From NCBI GenBank assembly GCA_945906115.1, contig CAMDQP010000006.1, forward strand, positions 1 through 25,533: a DNA stretch of 25,533 bases, written 5' to 3'. How positions within the stretch are numbered: the stretch's first letter is position 1; each line of letters starts with the position of its first letter. The notes under the pieces are model-generated. The model saw only the letters and a program-made list of their open reading frames with translations, did not search any database and was not told where the DNA came from. The stretch is from Opitutus sp. GAS368. Its GTDB lineage: Bacteria; Verrucomicrobiota; Verrucomicrobiia; Opitutales; UBA953. Below are positions 16,693 to 24,788 of the stretch, one piece after another. The position numbers were made by a program, and so were the translations under genes.

Positions 16693-19233
16693 ATGCCTAA
16701 AAATAAGAAGCCCGCGAAGAAATCCGTCAAGGTGCTTAAGGCCCGCAAGTCCGCCCCGAAGCCTGCCAAGCAGGCGGCGGTAAAGCTCGTAGCTGATTCG
16801 CAGGTCGTCGCTTACTGCGATGCGATTCTGCGTCACTTGAAAAGTACCTTCGCCCGTGACCCCGTCACCGCGACCCGTAACGACTGGTGGATGGCCACCT
16901 GCATGGCCGCCCGCGACCTGATGATTGCGCGCTACATCGATACGCAGTCCCAGCATTCCAGGTTGAACGTCCGCCGCGTCTATTATTTCTCCTTGGAGTA
17001 CCTCATGGGGCGGGTGCTCTGTAATAATCTCGTCAATCTCGGCCTACGCGACGTGGCGGCGGCGGCCTTGGCCGAACTCGGCCAGAATCTTGAAGCGGTG
17101 GCGGATGAAGAGGCTGATATGGGCCTAGGTAACGGTGGGCTCGGTCGCCTCGCCGCCTGCTTCCTCGATTCCCTCGCCACGATGGATATCCCGGCTATCG
17201 GCTACGGAATTCATTATGAGTTCGGCTTATTCCGGCAGACCTTTGCGTTGGGCCGTCAGGTGGAGGTCGCGGATAATTGGTTGGCGAATAATAATCCCTG
17301 GCTCGTGCGCCGTCCGAACTTCCGCGTGAGTGTGCCTTTGTATGGGCGGGTGAAGTACAGCAAGGATGATCGCGGTAATCATTCGGCGGAGTTGGTGGAG
17401 ACGAAGAATCTTCACGGCGTGCCCTGGGATATCCCGATCGCAGGATTCAACGCCAGCAGCGTTAACTACCTCCGCCTATGGGAATCTAAGGCCGATTCGG
17501 AGTTCGATTTTAGGGCTTTCGATCGCGGTGGTTACGTCGAAGCGGTGCGCGAGCGTGATGCGAGCGAGACCATCTCGAAGGTGCTTTACCCCAACGACAG
17601 CACCGAGAGCGGTAAGGAGCTACGTCTCGTGCAGCAGATCTTTTTCGTGTCCTGCTCGTTGCAGGACATTTTGCGCCGCCATCGCCGTCTCAATGCGAGC
17701 TTGGATAATCTGCCGGCGAAGGTCGCCATCCAGCTGAATGACACGCATCCTTCGATTGCGATTGCCGAGTTAATGCGCCTGCTGGTCGACGAGCATCGCC
17801 GCACCTGGGATGAAGCTTGGGGCGTTTGTACGCAGGTCTTCAGTTACACCAATCACACCTTGCTGCCGGAAGCTCTCGAGACTTGGTCCGTGCCGCTCTT
17901 CGAGAAGGTGCTGCCGCGCCACCTCGAGATTATCTACGAGATCAACCGTCGCCACCTCGAGGACGTCGAGAAGCGCTGGCCAGGGGACGACGCCCGCAAG
18001 ACGGAACTCTCCATCATCCAGGAAGGCTCACCCAAGCGTATCCGCATGGCCCACCTCGCCGTGGTCGGTTCGCATCACGTCAACGGCGTGGCCGAACTGC
18101 ACTCCCGCCTCATCCGCGCAAATCTGTTCCCGGGCTTCAATGAGCTCTGGAAGGGCAAGTTCGTGAACGTCACCAACGGCGTCACGCCCCGCCGCTGGGT
18201 CCGTGGTTGCAATCCTCAGCTCGGTGCTCTGTGCGACGAAGTCGCCGGCAAGGGCTGGGAGGCCGACCTCGGCCGCCTGCGCACGCTCGACGCCCTGGCT
18301 GACCGACCCGCATTCCAGGACCGTTTTCTCGCCATCAAGCGCGCTAACAAGGTCCGCCTCGCGGCCCGCATCAAGGAACTCGTCGGGGTGGAAGTCTCGC
18401 CCGACGCGCTCTTCGACGTCCAGATCAAGCGTCTGCATGAGTACAAGCGCCAGCATCTCAACCTGCTGCATATCCTGCACCTGTACCGTCGTATTCTGAA
18501 CGAGCCGAACGGGGCCTTCACGCCTCGCGTCTGCATCTTCGGGGCCAAGGCCGCGCCGGGTTACGCCCTCGCCAAGCACATCATTCACGCGATCAACCGG
18601 GTCGCTGCCGTTATCAATGGCGATGGGCGCGTCCGCGGACTGCTCAAGGTGGTGTTCCTGCCGGACTATCGCGTCTCGCTCGCCGAATACATCATCCCCG
18701 CCGCCGACCTCTCTGAGCAAATCTCGACCGCGGGCAAGGAAGCCTCGGGCACGGGCAACATGAAGCTCGCGCTCAACGGCGCGGTCACCATCGGCACGCT
18801 CGACGGCGCTAACGTCGAGATCGCCGAAGAAGTCGGCGCCGAGAATATCTTTATCTTCGGCCTGCAGGTCGAAGCGGTCGAGAAGCTCTGGGCTGATGGC
18901 TACGATCCGCGCGCGGTCCTCGCGGCCGACCCGGAACTCTCGGCACTGCTCGATTGGCTTCGCTCCGACACCTTCACGCCCGAACAGGCCGGTGCGCTCT
19001 CGCCGGTGGTCGATTCGCTCCTGGATGGCGGTGATCCCTATCTGGTGCTGGCTGACTTCCGAAGCTACTTGGACGCCCAGGCCAAGGCCGAGAAGGCCTT
19101 CTTGGACCGTCGCCGCTGGGCCGCCATGGCTATCCGGAACGTCGCCCGCTGCGCCAAGTTCTCGTCTGATCGCTCGATCGGCGAATACGCTAAGCTCATC
19201 TGGAAGACCAAATCCCACCCCATTCCCCGCTAA
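16693..19233 (+). CDS. glgP: Glycogen phosphorylase with lysine-rich N-terminal tail
   Basis: Phosphorolyses alpha-1,4-glucan chain ends to glucose-1-phosphate with PLP as cofactor. The 846-residue product has the GT35 core: RVYYFSLEYLMGR, the glucan/active-site stretch GLGNGGLGRLAACFLDSLAT, QLNDTHPSIAI, TNHTLLPEALE, and the PLP lysine in EASGTGNMKLALNG (K691), followed by GTLDGANVEI. Before the core starts (about residue 38) lies a 31-residue tail with eleven Lys, one Arg and no acidic residue, absent from E. coli GlgP. ATG 16693 is preferred to a TTG six codons upstream. The first half prefers GAT and TTG codons while the second is strongly GAC and CTC/CTG (see findings). It lies 51 nt after the Aas-like gene with no terminator between. 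Confidence 0.96.
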   Translation: MPKNKKPAKKSVKVLKARKSAPKPAKQAAVKLVADSQVVAYCDAILRHLKSTFARDPVTATRNDWWMATCMAARDLMIARYIDTQSQHSRLNVRRVYYFSLEYLMGRVLCNNLVNLGLRDVAAAALAELGQNLEAVADEEADMGLGNGGLGRLAACFLDSLATMDIPAIGYGIHYEFGLFRQTFALGRQVEVADNWLANNNPWLVRRPNFRVSVPLYGRVKYSKDDRGNHSAELVETKNLHGVPWDIPIAGFNASSVNYLRLWESKADSEFDFRAFDRGGYVEAVRERDASETISKVLYPNDSTESGKELRLVQQIFFVSCSLQDILRRHRRLNASLDNLPAKVAIQLNDTHPSIAIAELMRLLVDEHRRTWDEAWGVCTQVFSYTNHTLLPEALETWSVPLFEKVLPRHLEIIYEINRRHLEDVEKRWPGDDARKTELSIIQEGSPKRIRMAHLAVVGSHHVNGVAELHSRLIRANLFPGFNELWKGKFVNVTNGVTPRRWVRGCNPQLGALCDEVAGKGWEADLGRLRTLDALADRPAFQDRFLAIKRANKVRLAARIKELVGVEVSPDALFDVQIKRLHEYKRQHLNLLHILHLYRRILNEPNGAFTPRVCIFGAKAAPGYALAKHIIHAINRVAAVINGDGRVRGLLKVVFLPDYRVSLAEYIIPAADLSEQISTAGKEASGTGNMKLALNGAVTIGTLDGANVEIAEEVGAENIFIFGLQVEAVEKLWADGYDPRAVLAADPELSALLDWLRSDTFTPEQAGALSPVVDSLLDGGDPYLVLADFRSYLDAQAKAEKAFLDRRRWAAMAIRNVARCAKFSSDRSIGEYAKLIWKTKSHPIPR

Positions 19234-19271
19234 GAAGGGGTTGAGGTCGGTCGCCAAGGTCCCCAAGATGG

Positions 19272-20135
19272 TTGGCCTTGCGACCCCGCATCTCCATCCT
19301 CGTCATGCTGGCCGTGTCTGCTTTGACGCTGTCAGCCGTCGAGCGTCCGGCTGGTGCGATAAAGGCCGGCGTGGTCATCACGGCCGAAGGGGGTATCGAG
19401 GGAACCCAAGTGTATCGCTATGATGCCGAGGGCCGTCCGCTGGAGGGCACTCCGGCCAACTCTCGCATCATCACCGCTCCGCGGCCCACGGGCTCGGCTC
19501 CTGCTGTCGCTGCCACTACCCCTTCAACGACTCCCGCTCCTGCTCCCAAGCAGACCATCAAGACCGCGGATGGACGTACCGTCCCGTTTACGATCGAAGG
19601 GAAGGGCTTCGGCAAAAGCGTCGACGACGCTGTCGATTTCAATGCGGGCCTGAAGAAGGCTTCCAAGACCAGCGGACTCATGGAGCAACGCTTCGAGATG
19701 AGCATGTCTTCCATTGGCAAGGAGCAGGTCTACACGCGCAATAATCTCGTCACCCTCGACACCTGGCACGGCCGCTACGACACCATCGGTCGGAAGAAGT
19801 CTGACATCGAACTCCAGGACACGCTCGGCGCGACGGTTCGTCCGAAGGACACGGTCGAGTTGAAGTCCGTCGACCGCATCAAGTCCTCCGTCAGTGGCAC
19901 CAAGGCGGAGATCAAGGACTGGGAAGAGCGCATGGGCATCGAGCCTAACGCTAAGTTCGCCGGCGTGAAATCCAACTGGCAGGGACGTCTCAATGCCGAC
20001 CCGAAGACCGTCGACCAGCTTTCGATGCAGGATATCAACCGCTATCAGTTCCGCCGGAATCGCTCAAGCGACCCCGGTTTGCCAGTGGTGAAGCCAGGAT
20101 CGGATGACGTCCAGTCCAAGGGCGGGAAGAAGTAA
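19272..20135 (+). CDS. Secreted protein of unknown function
   Basis: I do not recognise this family. The 287-residue product begins with a signal peptide (ALRPRISILVMLAVSALTLSA), then a short segment with VVITAEGGIEGTQVYRYDAEGRPLEG, then a low-complexity Ala/Pro/Thr/Ser linker (about 65-93), and then a polar, charged domain of about 170 residues (KTADGRTVPFTIEGKGFGKS through DINRYQFRRNRSS), ending in a flexible GSDDVQSKGGKK tail. No Cys occurs and no catalytic motif is visible. The TTG start at 19272 keeps the basic residues of the signal peptide; an ATG at 19305 would remove them. It lies 38 nt after glgP with no terminator between and is followed by a strong one, so co-transcription with glgP is likely. 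A periplasmic or surface-linked role is inference from the signal peptide only. Confidence 0.7.
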   Translation: MALRPRISILVMLAVSALTLSAVERPAGAIKAGVVITAEGGIEGTQVYRYDAEGRPLEGTPANSRIITAPRPTGSAPAVAATTPSTTPAPAPKQTIKTADGRTVPFTIEGKGFGKSVDDAVDFNAGLKKASKTSGLMEQRFEMSMSSIGKEQVYTRNNLVTLDTWHGRYDTIGRKKSDIELQDTLGATVRPKDTVELKSVDRIKSSVSGTKAEIKDWEERMGIEPNAKFAGVKSNWQGRLNADPKTVDQLSMQDINRYQFRRNRSSDPGLPVVKPGSDDVQSKGGKK

Positions 20136-20149
20136 TTGCCTGAAAATGG

Positions 20150-20169
20150 AGCGGCTGTGCCGCTTTTTT
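20150..20169 (+). terminator. Intrinsic terminator after the secreted-protein gene
   Basis: AGCGGC (20150-20155), loop TGT, GCCGCT (20159-20164), then a run of T to 20169. It sits 14 nt after the stop codon at 20135 and separates the glgP transcript from the adenylate-kinase-like gene. Confidence 0.9.
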
Positions 20170-20215
20170 ACCTCGCAGGTTAGGCAGGCCGATTTACTTC
20201 TAGTTCCTTAACCTC

Positions 20216-21418
20216 ATGAGCGACGCTCAGCCCAGACCCGCCGGCAACGGCATCAGCGACCTCGAGGTCAAAGATGGACAAATCATCTTTGATTCCGTCT
20301 GGTCCAGCCTGGAGCGGGAGATCGGCCGCGAGAAGTTGGCTTTCCCCCGCGAGATCTTCTGGCTCAACGGCGCCCCTGGTGCGGGTAAAGGGACCAACAC
20401 CGCGTTCATCCTCCAGTATCGCGATTACGCCGCCGACCCGATTGTGGTCAGTGATTTGCTTTCGAGCCCCGAGGCTAAGAAGCGCATCGACGCGGGCATG
20501 CTCGTGGGCGACCGCGAAGTGGTGGAAATCCTGTTCCGTAAGTTGCTCGCCGACGAATATGTCAGCGGAGCCATCGTCGACGGCTTCCCGCGCTCGATGG
20601 TGCAGGTGGAGTGTCTCAAGCACCTGTTCGCGAAGCTCAATGACCTGCGCACGGAGTTCCGCGGTTCGACTGGCGTCCGTTTCCCGAAACCCCATTTCCA
20701 TATCCTCGTCCTGTTCGTCGACGAGAACGAGTCCGTCCGCCGTCAGCTGAAGCGCGGCCAGGAAGCGCTCGTCCAGAACGAGAAGGCCGCCCGCGAAGGA
20801 GGTCCGCTCGCCGAGGTCCGCAAGACCGACCTCACGGCTGACGCCGCCCGCAACCGTTATCGCATCTTCAAGGAGCGTACCTACGAGCCGCTGCAGTCGC
20901 TGCGCGACATCTTCCACTACCATTTCATCAACGCGCAGGGCTCCCTTGCCGAAGTCCAGGCCCGCATCATCAAGGAACTGCAGTACCAGAGCTCCCTCGA
21001 GCTGTCGGAAGAGACGTATGACCTTATCTCGCCCATTCCGCTGGCCTCGCAGATCGTCCAGCATGCCCGTCAGGACCTCGTCCGCCGCTTGGACGACTAC
21101 GCGGAGCGTAACGCCGAGTGCTTCCGTCAGGTCATCGAGCTGATCCAGGATAAATTCCTGCCGATCATCAAAGCCCACGCCATCTCCGGTCAGGCGCACG
21201 TCAACATCGAGACCCTCGTCTTCGACGACCCTCTGGCGATCTCGATGTTCATCGATATCTTCTCCGAGCGTGGCTTCCACGCCGTGGTCGACCAGCACCG
21301 CATCGAGATTCCCGAGACTATCGTCGCCGGTACCGGTAAGGTGATCACCCGTGTCAAGAAGGTCTGGCGCGTGTCCATCCGCTTCGAAGGTTCCGAGATC
21401 CGCCGCGGCGGCGCCTGA
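20216..21418 (+). CDS. Adenylate-kinase-like NMP kinase with long C-terminal extension
   Basis: P-loop nucleoside-monophosphate kinase fold, probably phosphoryl transfer between ATP and a nucleotide. After about 45 residues of lead, it has GAPGAGKGT (52-60), the NMP-binding DGFPRS (122-127) and the adenylate-kinase lid region RRQLKRGQEA (175-184) followed by RKTDLTADAARNRYRIFKERTYEPL (202-226), the pattern of lid Arg residues and the final helix. Typical adenylate kinase is about 180-220 residues. Here about 140 further residues (260-400) follow, predicted mixed alpha/beta by eye (RQDLVRRLDDYAERNAECFR, IETLVFDDPLAISMFIDIF, VWRVSIRF), with no motif I know. It is preceded by a strong terminator and so has its own promoter; the stop is 2 bp from the convergent gene. 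Whether it is the essential Adk or a paralogue cannot be told. Confidence 0.85.
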   Translation: MSDAQPRPAGNGISDLEVKDGQIIFDSVWSSLEREIGREKLAFPREIFWLNGAPGAGKGTNTAFILQYRDYAADPIVVSDLLSSPEAKKRIDAGMLVGDREVVEILFRKLLADEYVSGAIVDGFPRSMVQVECLKHLFAKLNDLRTEFRGSTGVRFPKPHFHILVLFVDENESVRRQLKRGQEALVQNEKAAREGGPLAEVRKTDLTADAARNRYRIFKERTYEPLQSLRDIFHYHFINAQGSLAEVQARIIKELQYQSSLELSEETYDLISPIPLASQIVQHARQDLVRRLDDYAERNAECFRQVIELIQDKFLPIIKAHAISGQAHVNIETLVFDDPLAISMFIDIFSERGFHAVVDQHRIEIPETIVAGTGKVITRVKKVWRVSIRFEGSEIRRGGA

Positions 21419-21420
21419 GC

Positions 21421-22776
21421 CTATTTCGCGGTCAGGTTGCCTTGCATGAGGTTACCAGTGCAGTCTTGTTCGCTGATGCCGGGCGCGGCGCCTAGGCGAT
21501 CCTTACGGCCGTCCCGGACGAGGTTACCAGAGACGATGCTGTCGGCGACGTCCCGCAGCGCGATGCCTTCACCGTCGGAGTCGAGGATGCTGTTATCCTG
21601 CACGCGCAGGCGCTTGCCCCCTTCGAAGCGCACCGCGGCGGGATGGCGACGGACACCGCTCACGATATTGCCCGTGAAGGCGGAGTCGTCGGTGCGCCGG
21701 AAGACGATGCCGTTCTGTTCGGCGAGGTTGAAGCCGTTGACGAGGTAGCGCGGGTTGCGGTCGAAGTTGTTGCCGGCGACGACGACGTTCAAGCTGTCCT
21801 CCACGAGGAGGTCATGTTCGAAGCCCTCCCAGAAGGTGTTGGCGGAGATCGTGACGCCGCGGGCCTGGCGGAGCTCGATGTTGACCATGACATCGCTGAA
21901 GACGTTGCCGACGATTGTGACGTGGCCTTCGCGGGTGGTCGCGCGGCCTTCACGGCGGAGGAGGGAAGGGTCCGTGCCGGCGCCGAGAATGCGGATGTTG
22001 GCGGCGCCAGGGGCCTTGTGGGTGTGCTGAATGGTGCAGCCGGTGACGGCGACCTCCGCGATTGAGCCGCCGGTGGAATCGAGCAGGATGTTGGCCGAGG
22101 GCGGCCCGTTCTCGTCATGGTTGGCCTCGATGTCGCAGGTACCGATGTGCAGGTTGCGGACTTCGCCGCCGATGGCGACGATGCCGCCGCCGAGGTTGTA
22201 GCTGATATGACAACCGAGGATGTTGGTCTGATGCAGGTTGACGCGATCGAGGAAGAGGCCGACGCCGCGGTTGCGGTACAGGTGGCACTCCGAGACAACG
22301 ACGTTACGGTTGCGGTCGGTGAGGTGGATGCCGTGGCGGCATTCGCGGATGGTCAGGCGCGAGAGGGTCAACTGCATCGTGCCGGTGGCTTCGATGCCGT
22401 CGGCCTCGGCGTGCGCCCCGAGGATTTCCAGGCCTTGGACGACGGGCGTACGCTGGGCCCAGGTCTCGGGCTTGAACGACTTCGGGGCAGCGGTACCGCC
22501 GTGTGTGCCGACGATTTTCAAGGCCGGTCCGGGACCTGCCATGATAAGCGTGGCAGTACCGTCGGAGGAGATGCTGGAGGCGCCGAGCTTCGCGAGGTCG
22601 ACCGTGACCGTCTTCGTCAGGCGGTACCGCCCTTTGGGCAACTGTACGCTGCCACCGGCGTCGACGAGCTTCTGGAGCGCGGCGGTATCGTCCGCCTGCC
22701 CATCGCCGACGAGCGCTTGGGCCGAGAGGACCGTCGTGAAGGCCAGCAATGTGAGGAGGTGCAGCACGGCGTTCAT
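21421..22776 (-). CDS. Secreted right-handed parallel beta-helix protein
   Basis: The 451-residue product has a signal peptide (VLHLLTLLAFTTVLSAQA) and then GDGQADDTAALQKLVDAGG with VQLPKGRYRL, the opening signature of the pectate-lyase superfamily (Pectate_lyase_3-like). From about residue 120 onward it is a series of short parallel-beta-helix turns of about 22-25 residues (for example LSRLTIRECRHGIHL, NVVVSECHLYRNRGVGLFL, TNILGCHISYNLGGGIVAI, VTISANTFWEG, FTGNIVSG, VQDNSILDSDGEGIAL). Such proteins include polysaccharide lyases, hydrolases and non-catalytic binders; I cannot name the active site. The ATG overlaps the upstream esterase stop by 4 nt, so it is the third gene of the secreted-esterase operon and probably acts on the same polysaccharide. 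Confidence 0.83.
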   Translation of the reverse strand: MNAVLHLLTLLAFTTVLSAQALVGDGQADDTAALQKLVDAGGSVQLPKGRYRLTKTVTVDLAKLGASSISSDGTATLIMAGPGPALKIVGTHGGTAAPKSFKPETWAQRTPVVQGLEILGAHAEADGIEATGTMQLTLSRLTIRECRHGIHLTDRNRNVVVSECHLYRNRGVGLFLDRVNLHQTNILGCHISYNLGGGIVAIGGEVRNLHIGTCDIEANHDENGPPSANILLDSTGGSIAEVAVTGCTIQHTHKAPGAANIRILGAGTDPSLLRREGRATTREGHVTIVGNVFSDVMVNIELRQARGVTISANTFWEGFEHDLLVEDSLNVVVAGNNFDRNPRYLVNGFNLAEQNGIVFRRTDDSAFTGNIVSGVRRHPAAVRFEGGKRLRVQDNSILDSDGEGIALRDVADSIVSGNLVRDGRKDRLGAAPGISEQDCTGNLMQGNLTAK

Positions 22777-23819
22777 CGCTTGAGAAGCTCGACCATGGCC
22801 TTGCCCATCGCCTCGCCGACGGCCATGTAAGTCTCGGCGTTGCCGTTGTAGTGGCTGTTGCCAGAACCGCCCTTGGAAAGTGGGTTGGCGTAGACCGTGG
22901 CGACGTTACCCTTGAATTCGGGATACTTACCGCTGGCGCCGTCGACGGCGAGTTGGGCCTCGAGGACCTTCCCGCCGTTACCAGTGCTGCCTTTGGTGGC
23001 CTCGCCGAGCGTCGCGAGGACGAACTTGGCGTTGGGGGCGTCGAAGTCCTTGCGGAGGTGCTTGATGAAGCGCACGAGGTTTTCTTCGTATTTAGCGGCG
23101 TGGCCGGCGTTGCCGACGTCTTTTTCGCCCTGCCAGAAGAAGAAGCCGGCGACCTCGTAGCGGGTCGCGCCGGGGTAGTACTTGCCAAGTTCCGCGAGGA
23201 CCTTCTTCGCGTTCGCGATGTCGTCGTCGTATTGTTTACCCGCATACCAATCGATGGGCTTGCCCGCCTTGTCGACCCACGGGGCGGGGACCGTGGCGGT
23301 ACCCTTGGCCGCATCGACGGGCCAGGCGTCGGGGCGATCCTTGTAGCCGGCGTAGACTTTGCCTTCGAAGACGTAGCGTTCGCTGCCGGGCGGGAGCAAA
23401 TCCCAGCCGAGGCTACGATTGCCAATACAGCTCTTTAGGAGCATGAGCGGGGCTGCCACGGCGTCGCCGAGCGGATGGCCGATGCCGTATTCAGGTCCCA
23501 GCGTTTTGCCGCCAACCTTGAGGAACTCATTGTTGAAAAGTTGCATCCCGCCGTTGCGGCCGACCATGACCCGGACATGTCGCACGTCAGGTCGCTCGGC
23601 CCAGTTGCCTGCCGCGTCGATGAGGTGCGGGTATTTCTTCTTCGTCTTCACGGCGAAATCCAGCGACCCATCCGGGCCAGTGACCTTGCCCAGTCCCACC
23701 ATGTTGGACTGCCCGAGCAAGATGTAGACTTGTACCGGTCGGCTGGCGTCGGCCGTGGTGGTTTGCGCGTGGCATACTCCGCCCGCCATGGTGAGGAAAA
23801 TGAAGGACAGGAGTCGCAT
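22773..23819 (-). CDS. Secreted SASA/CE6-type carbohydrate acetylesterase
   Basis: The 348-residue product has a signal peptide (RLLSFIFLTMAGGVCHA) and the sialate O-acetylesterase/CE6 family landmarks: nucleophile block YILLGQSNMVG (S38), LGPEYGIG (about 106-113), the FFFWQGEKDV block, and near the C-terminus GNSHYNGNAETYMAVGEAM, whose His (H323) is the likely catalytic base. The family removes O-acetyl groups from sugars such as acetylxylan or sialic acids; the actual sugar is unknown. Length is usual. It lies 4 nt after an alpha/beta hydrolase and overlaps the beta-helix gene, so the three are probably co-transcribed and used together on an acetylated polysaccharide outside the cytoplasm. 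The Cys in the signal peptide does not form a standard lipobox. Confidence 0.87.
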   Translation of the reverse strand: MRLLSFIFLTMAGGVCHAQTTTADASRPVQVYILLGQSNMVGLGKVTGPDGSLDFAVKTKKKYPHLIDAAGNWAERPDVRHVRVMVGRNGGMQLFNNEFLKVGGKTLGPEYGIGHPLGDAVAAPLMLLKSCIGNRSLGWDLLPPGSERYVFEGKVYAGYKDRPDAWPVDAAKGTATVPAPWVDKAGKPIDWYAGKQYDDDIANAKKVLAELGKYYPGATRYEVAGFFFWQGEKDVGNAGHAAKYEENLVRFIKHLRKDFDAPNAKFVLATLGEATKGSTGNGGKVLEAQLAVDGASGKYPEFKGNVATVYANPLSKGGSGNSHYNGNAETYMAVGEAMGKAMVELLKR

Positions 23820-23823
23820 GGTC

Positions 23824-24696
23824 TTATTTGGCGGCCTTCAGGAAACCTTCGGCACCCATCCATTCGCCAGCGGCTTTGGTCCAGCCGTCGACCGGGAACT
23901 TCGTCTGGCGGGTGCCGAAGCCGTGGCCGCCCTTAGAGTAGACGTGAATCTCAGCTGGGATGTTCTGGCGCTTGTACTCGATGTAGAGCTTGGCCGCTTC
24001 GAGCGGGTTGGCGCCGTCGTTGTGCGCGACCACGAAGAAGCAGGGCGGGGCATCGGCGGGGACGGAGAAGCCTTCGCGGAACTTGGTCTTGTCCTCCTTC
24101 TCGAGAAAGCCGCCGCCGTAGACGAAGATCGTGAAGTCCGGGCCGCGCGGGTCGTCGACGCCCTTCTTCTGTTCGTAGGTGCGAGGCGTGCGGTCCCACG
24201 AGGCGTGGCCGACGAGGTTGGCACCCGCGGAGAACCCAATCACGCCGACGCGCTTCGGGTCGATGTTCCATTCCTTGGCGTGGGCACGAACGAGGCCGAG
24301 CGAGCGCTGCAGGTCCTGGACGGGATAGTCATGCGGAAGGGTTTCGTCGGACGTCGGGGTGCGGTAGCGTAGGAGGATGCCCGTCACGCCGATGCTATTG
24401 AGCCACTCGCAGACGCCGGTCCCTTCGTTCTTGGTCGAGAGGAACCAATAGCCGCCGCCGGGGCAGACGATGACGGCGGCACCGTTCGGGTTGGCGGCCG
24501 GGTAGACCGTGATCGACGGATCGTTGATGAAGGTCTCGCGGCCCGGCTGGTTGCCTTTCGGACCAATGCGGTCGAGGACCGTCTTGGACGGCGCCACGCG
24601 CTTGCCGGGGACGCCTTCAGACCAGAGGGGCAAAGCGGTTTCGGCGGTGGTGGCGGATGTCGCCAAAGCCAGAAGAAGGAGCGGGAGGAAGCGCAT
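23824..24696 (-). CDS. Secreted alpha/beta hydrolase, esterase type
   Basis: From ATG 24696 the product is 290 residues. The start is chosen because MRFLPLLLLALATSATTAE is a signal peptide; an ORF start 45 nt upstream adds a stretch that breaks it. The mature part has oxyanion-hole block VIVCPGGGYWFL (75-86), nucleophile elbow GFSAG (S156), Asp in AHNDGANP (D227) and His in KGGHGFG (H258), the esterase/acetylxylan-esterase-like arrangement found next to polysaccharide-degrading genes. It probably removes acyl groups from a polysaccharide or acts on a small ester. It is the first gene of the three-gene minus run; the region 24697-24740 upstream carries no clear promoter. Confidence 0.87.
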   Translation of the reverse strand: MRFLPLLLLALATSATTAETALPLWSEGVPGKRVAPSKTVLDRIGPKGNQPGRETFINDPSITVYPAANPNGAAVIVCPGGGYWFLSTKNEGTGVCEWLNSIGVTGILLRYRTPTSDETLPHDYPVQDLQRSLGLVRAHAKEWNIDPKRVGVIGFSAGANLVGHASWDRTPRTYEQKKGVDDPRGPDFTIFVYGGGFLEKEDKTKFREGFSVPADAPPCFFVVAHNDGANPLEAAKLYIEYKRQNIPAEIHVYSKGGHGFGTRQTKFPVDGWTKAAGEWMGAEGFLKAAK

Positions 24697-24740
24697 CGGG
24701 GTTAGGTAAAGACAGCACACCTGGGCGGATGTGCCAAACA

Positions 24741-24766
24741 AAGAAGCGGCCGAGGGGCCGCTTCTT
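24741..24766 (-). terminator. Hairpin terminator after the superoxide dismutase gene
   Basis: A perfect 11-bp stem, AAGAAGCGGCC (24741-24751) and GGCCGCTTCTT (24756-24766), with a 4-nt loop. On the minus strand it is followed by TGTTTGG and lies 22 nt after the sod stop codon. Symmetry and AAGAA/TTCTT ends would also allow function on the other strand. Confidence 0.85.
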
Positions 24767-24788
24767 AAGACCGATATGACCGAATCGA

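Noticed and set aside
18028..19266. A 412-codon open frame on the minus strand
   Set aside because: Antisense to the strongly GC3-biased half of glgP; it arises from that codon bias and has no domain.
20180..21298. A 372-codon open frame on the minus strand
   Set aside because: Antisense to the adenylate-kinase-like gene, which has clear P-loop and DGFPRS motifs.
22304..23425. A 373-codon minus-strand frame overlapping the esterase and beta-helix genes
   Set aside because: It is in another frame of two genes with good motifs and signal peptides, and its translation is low-complexity Ser/Arg/Pro/Thr.
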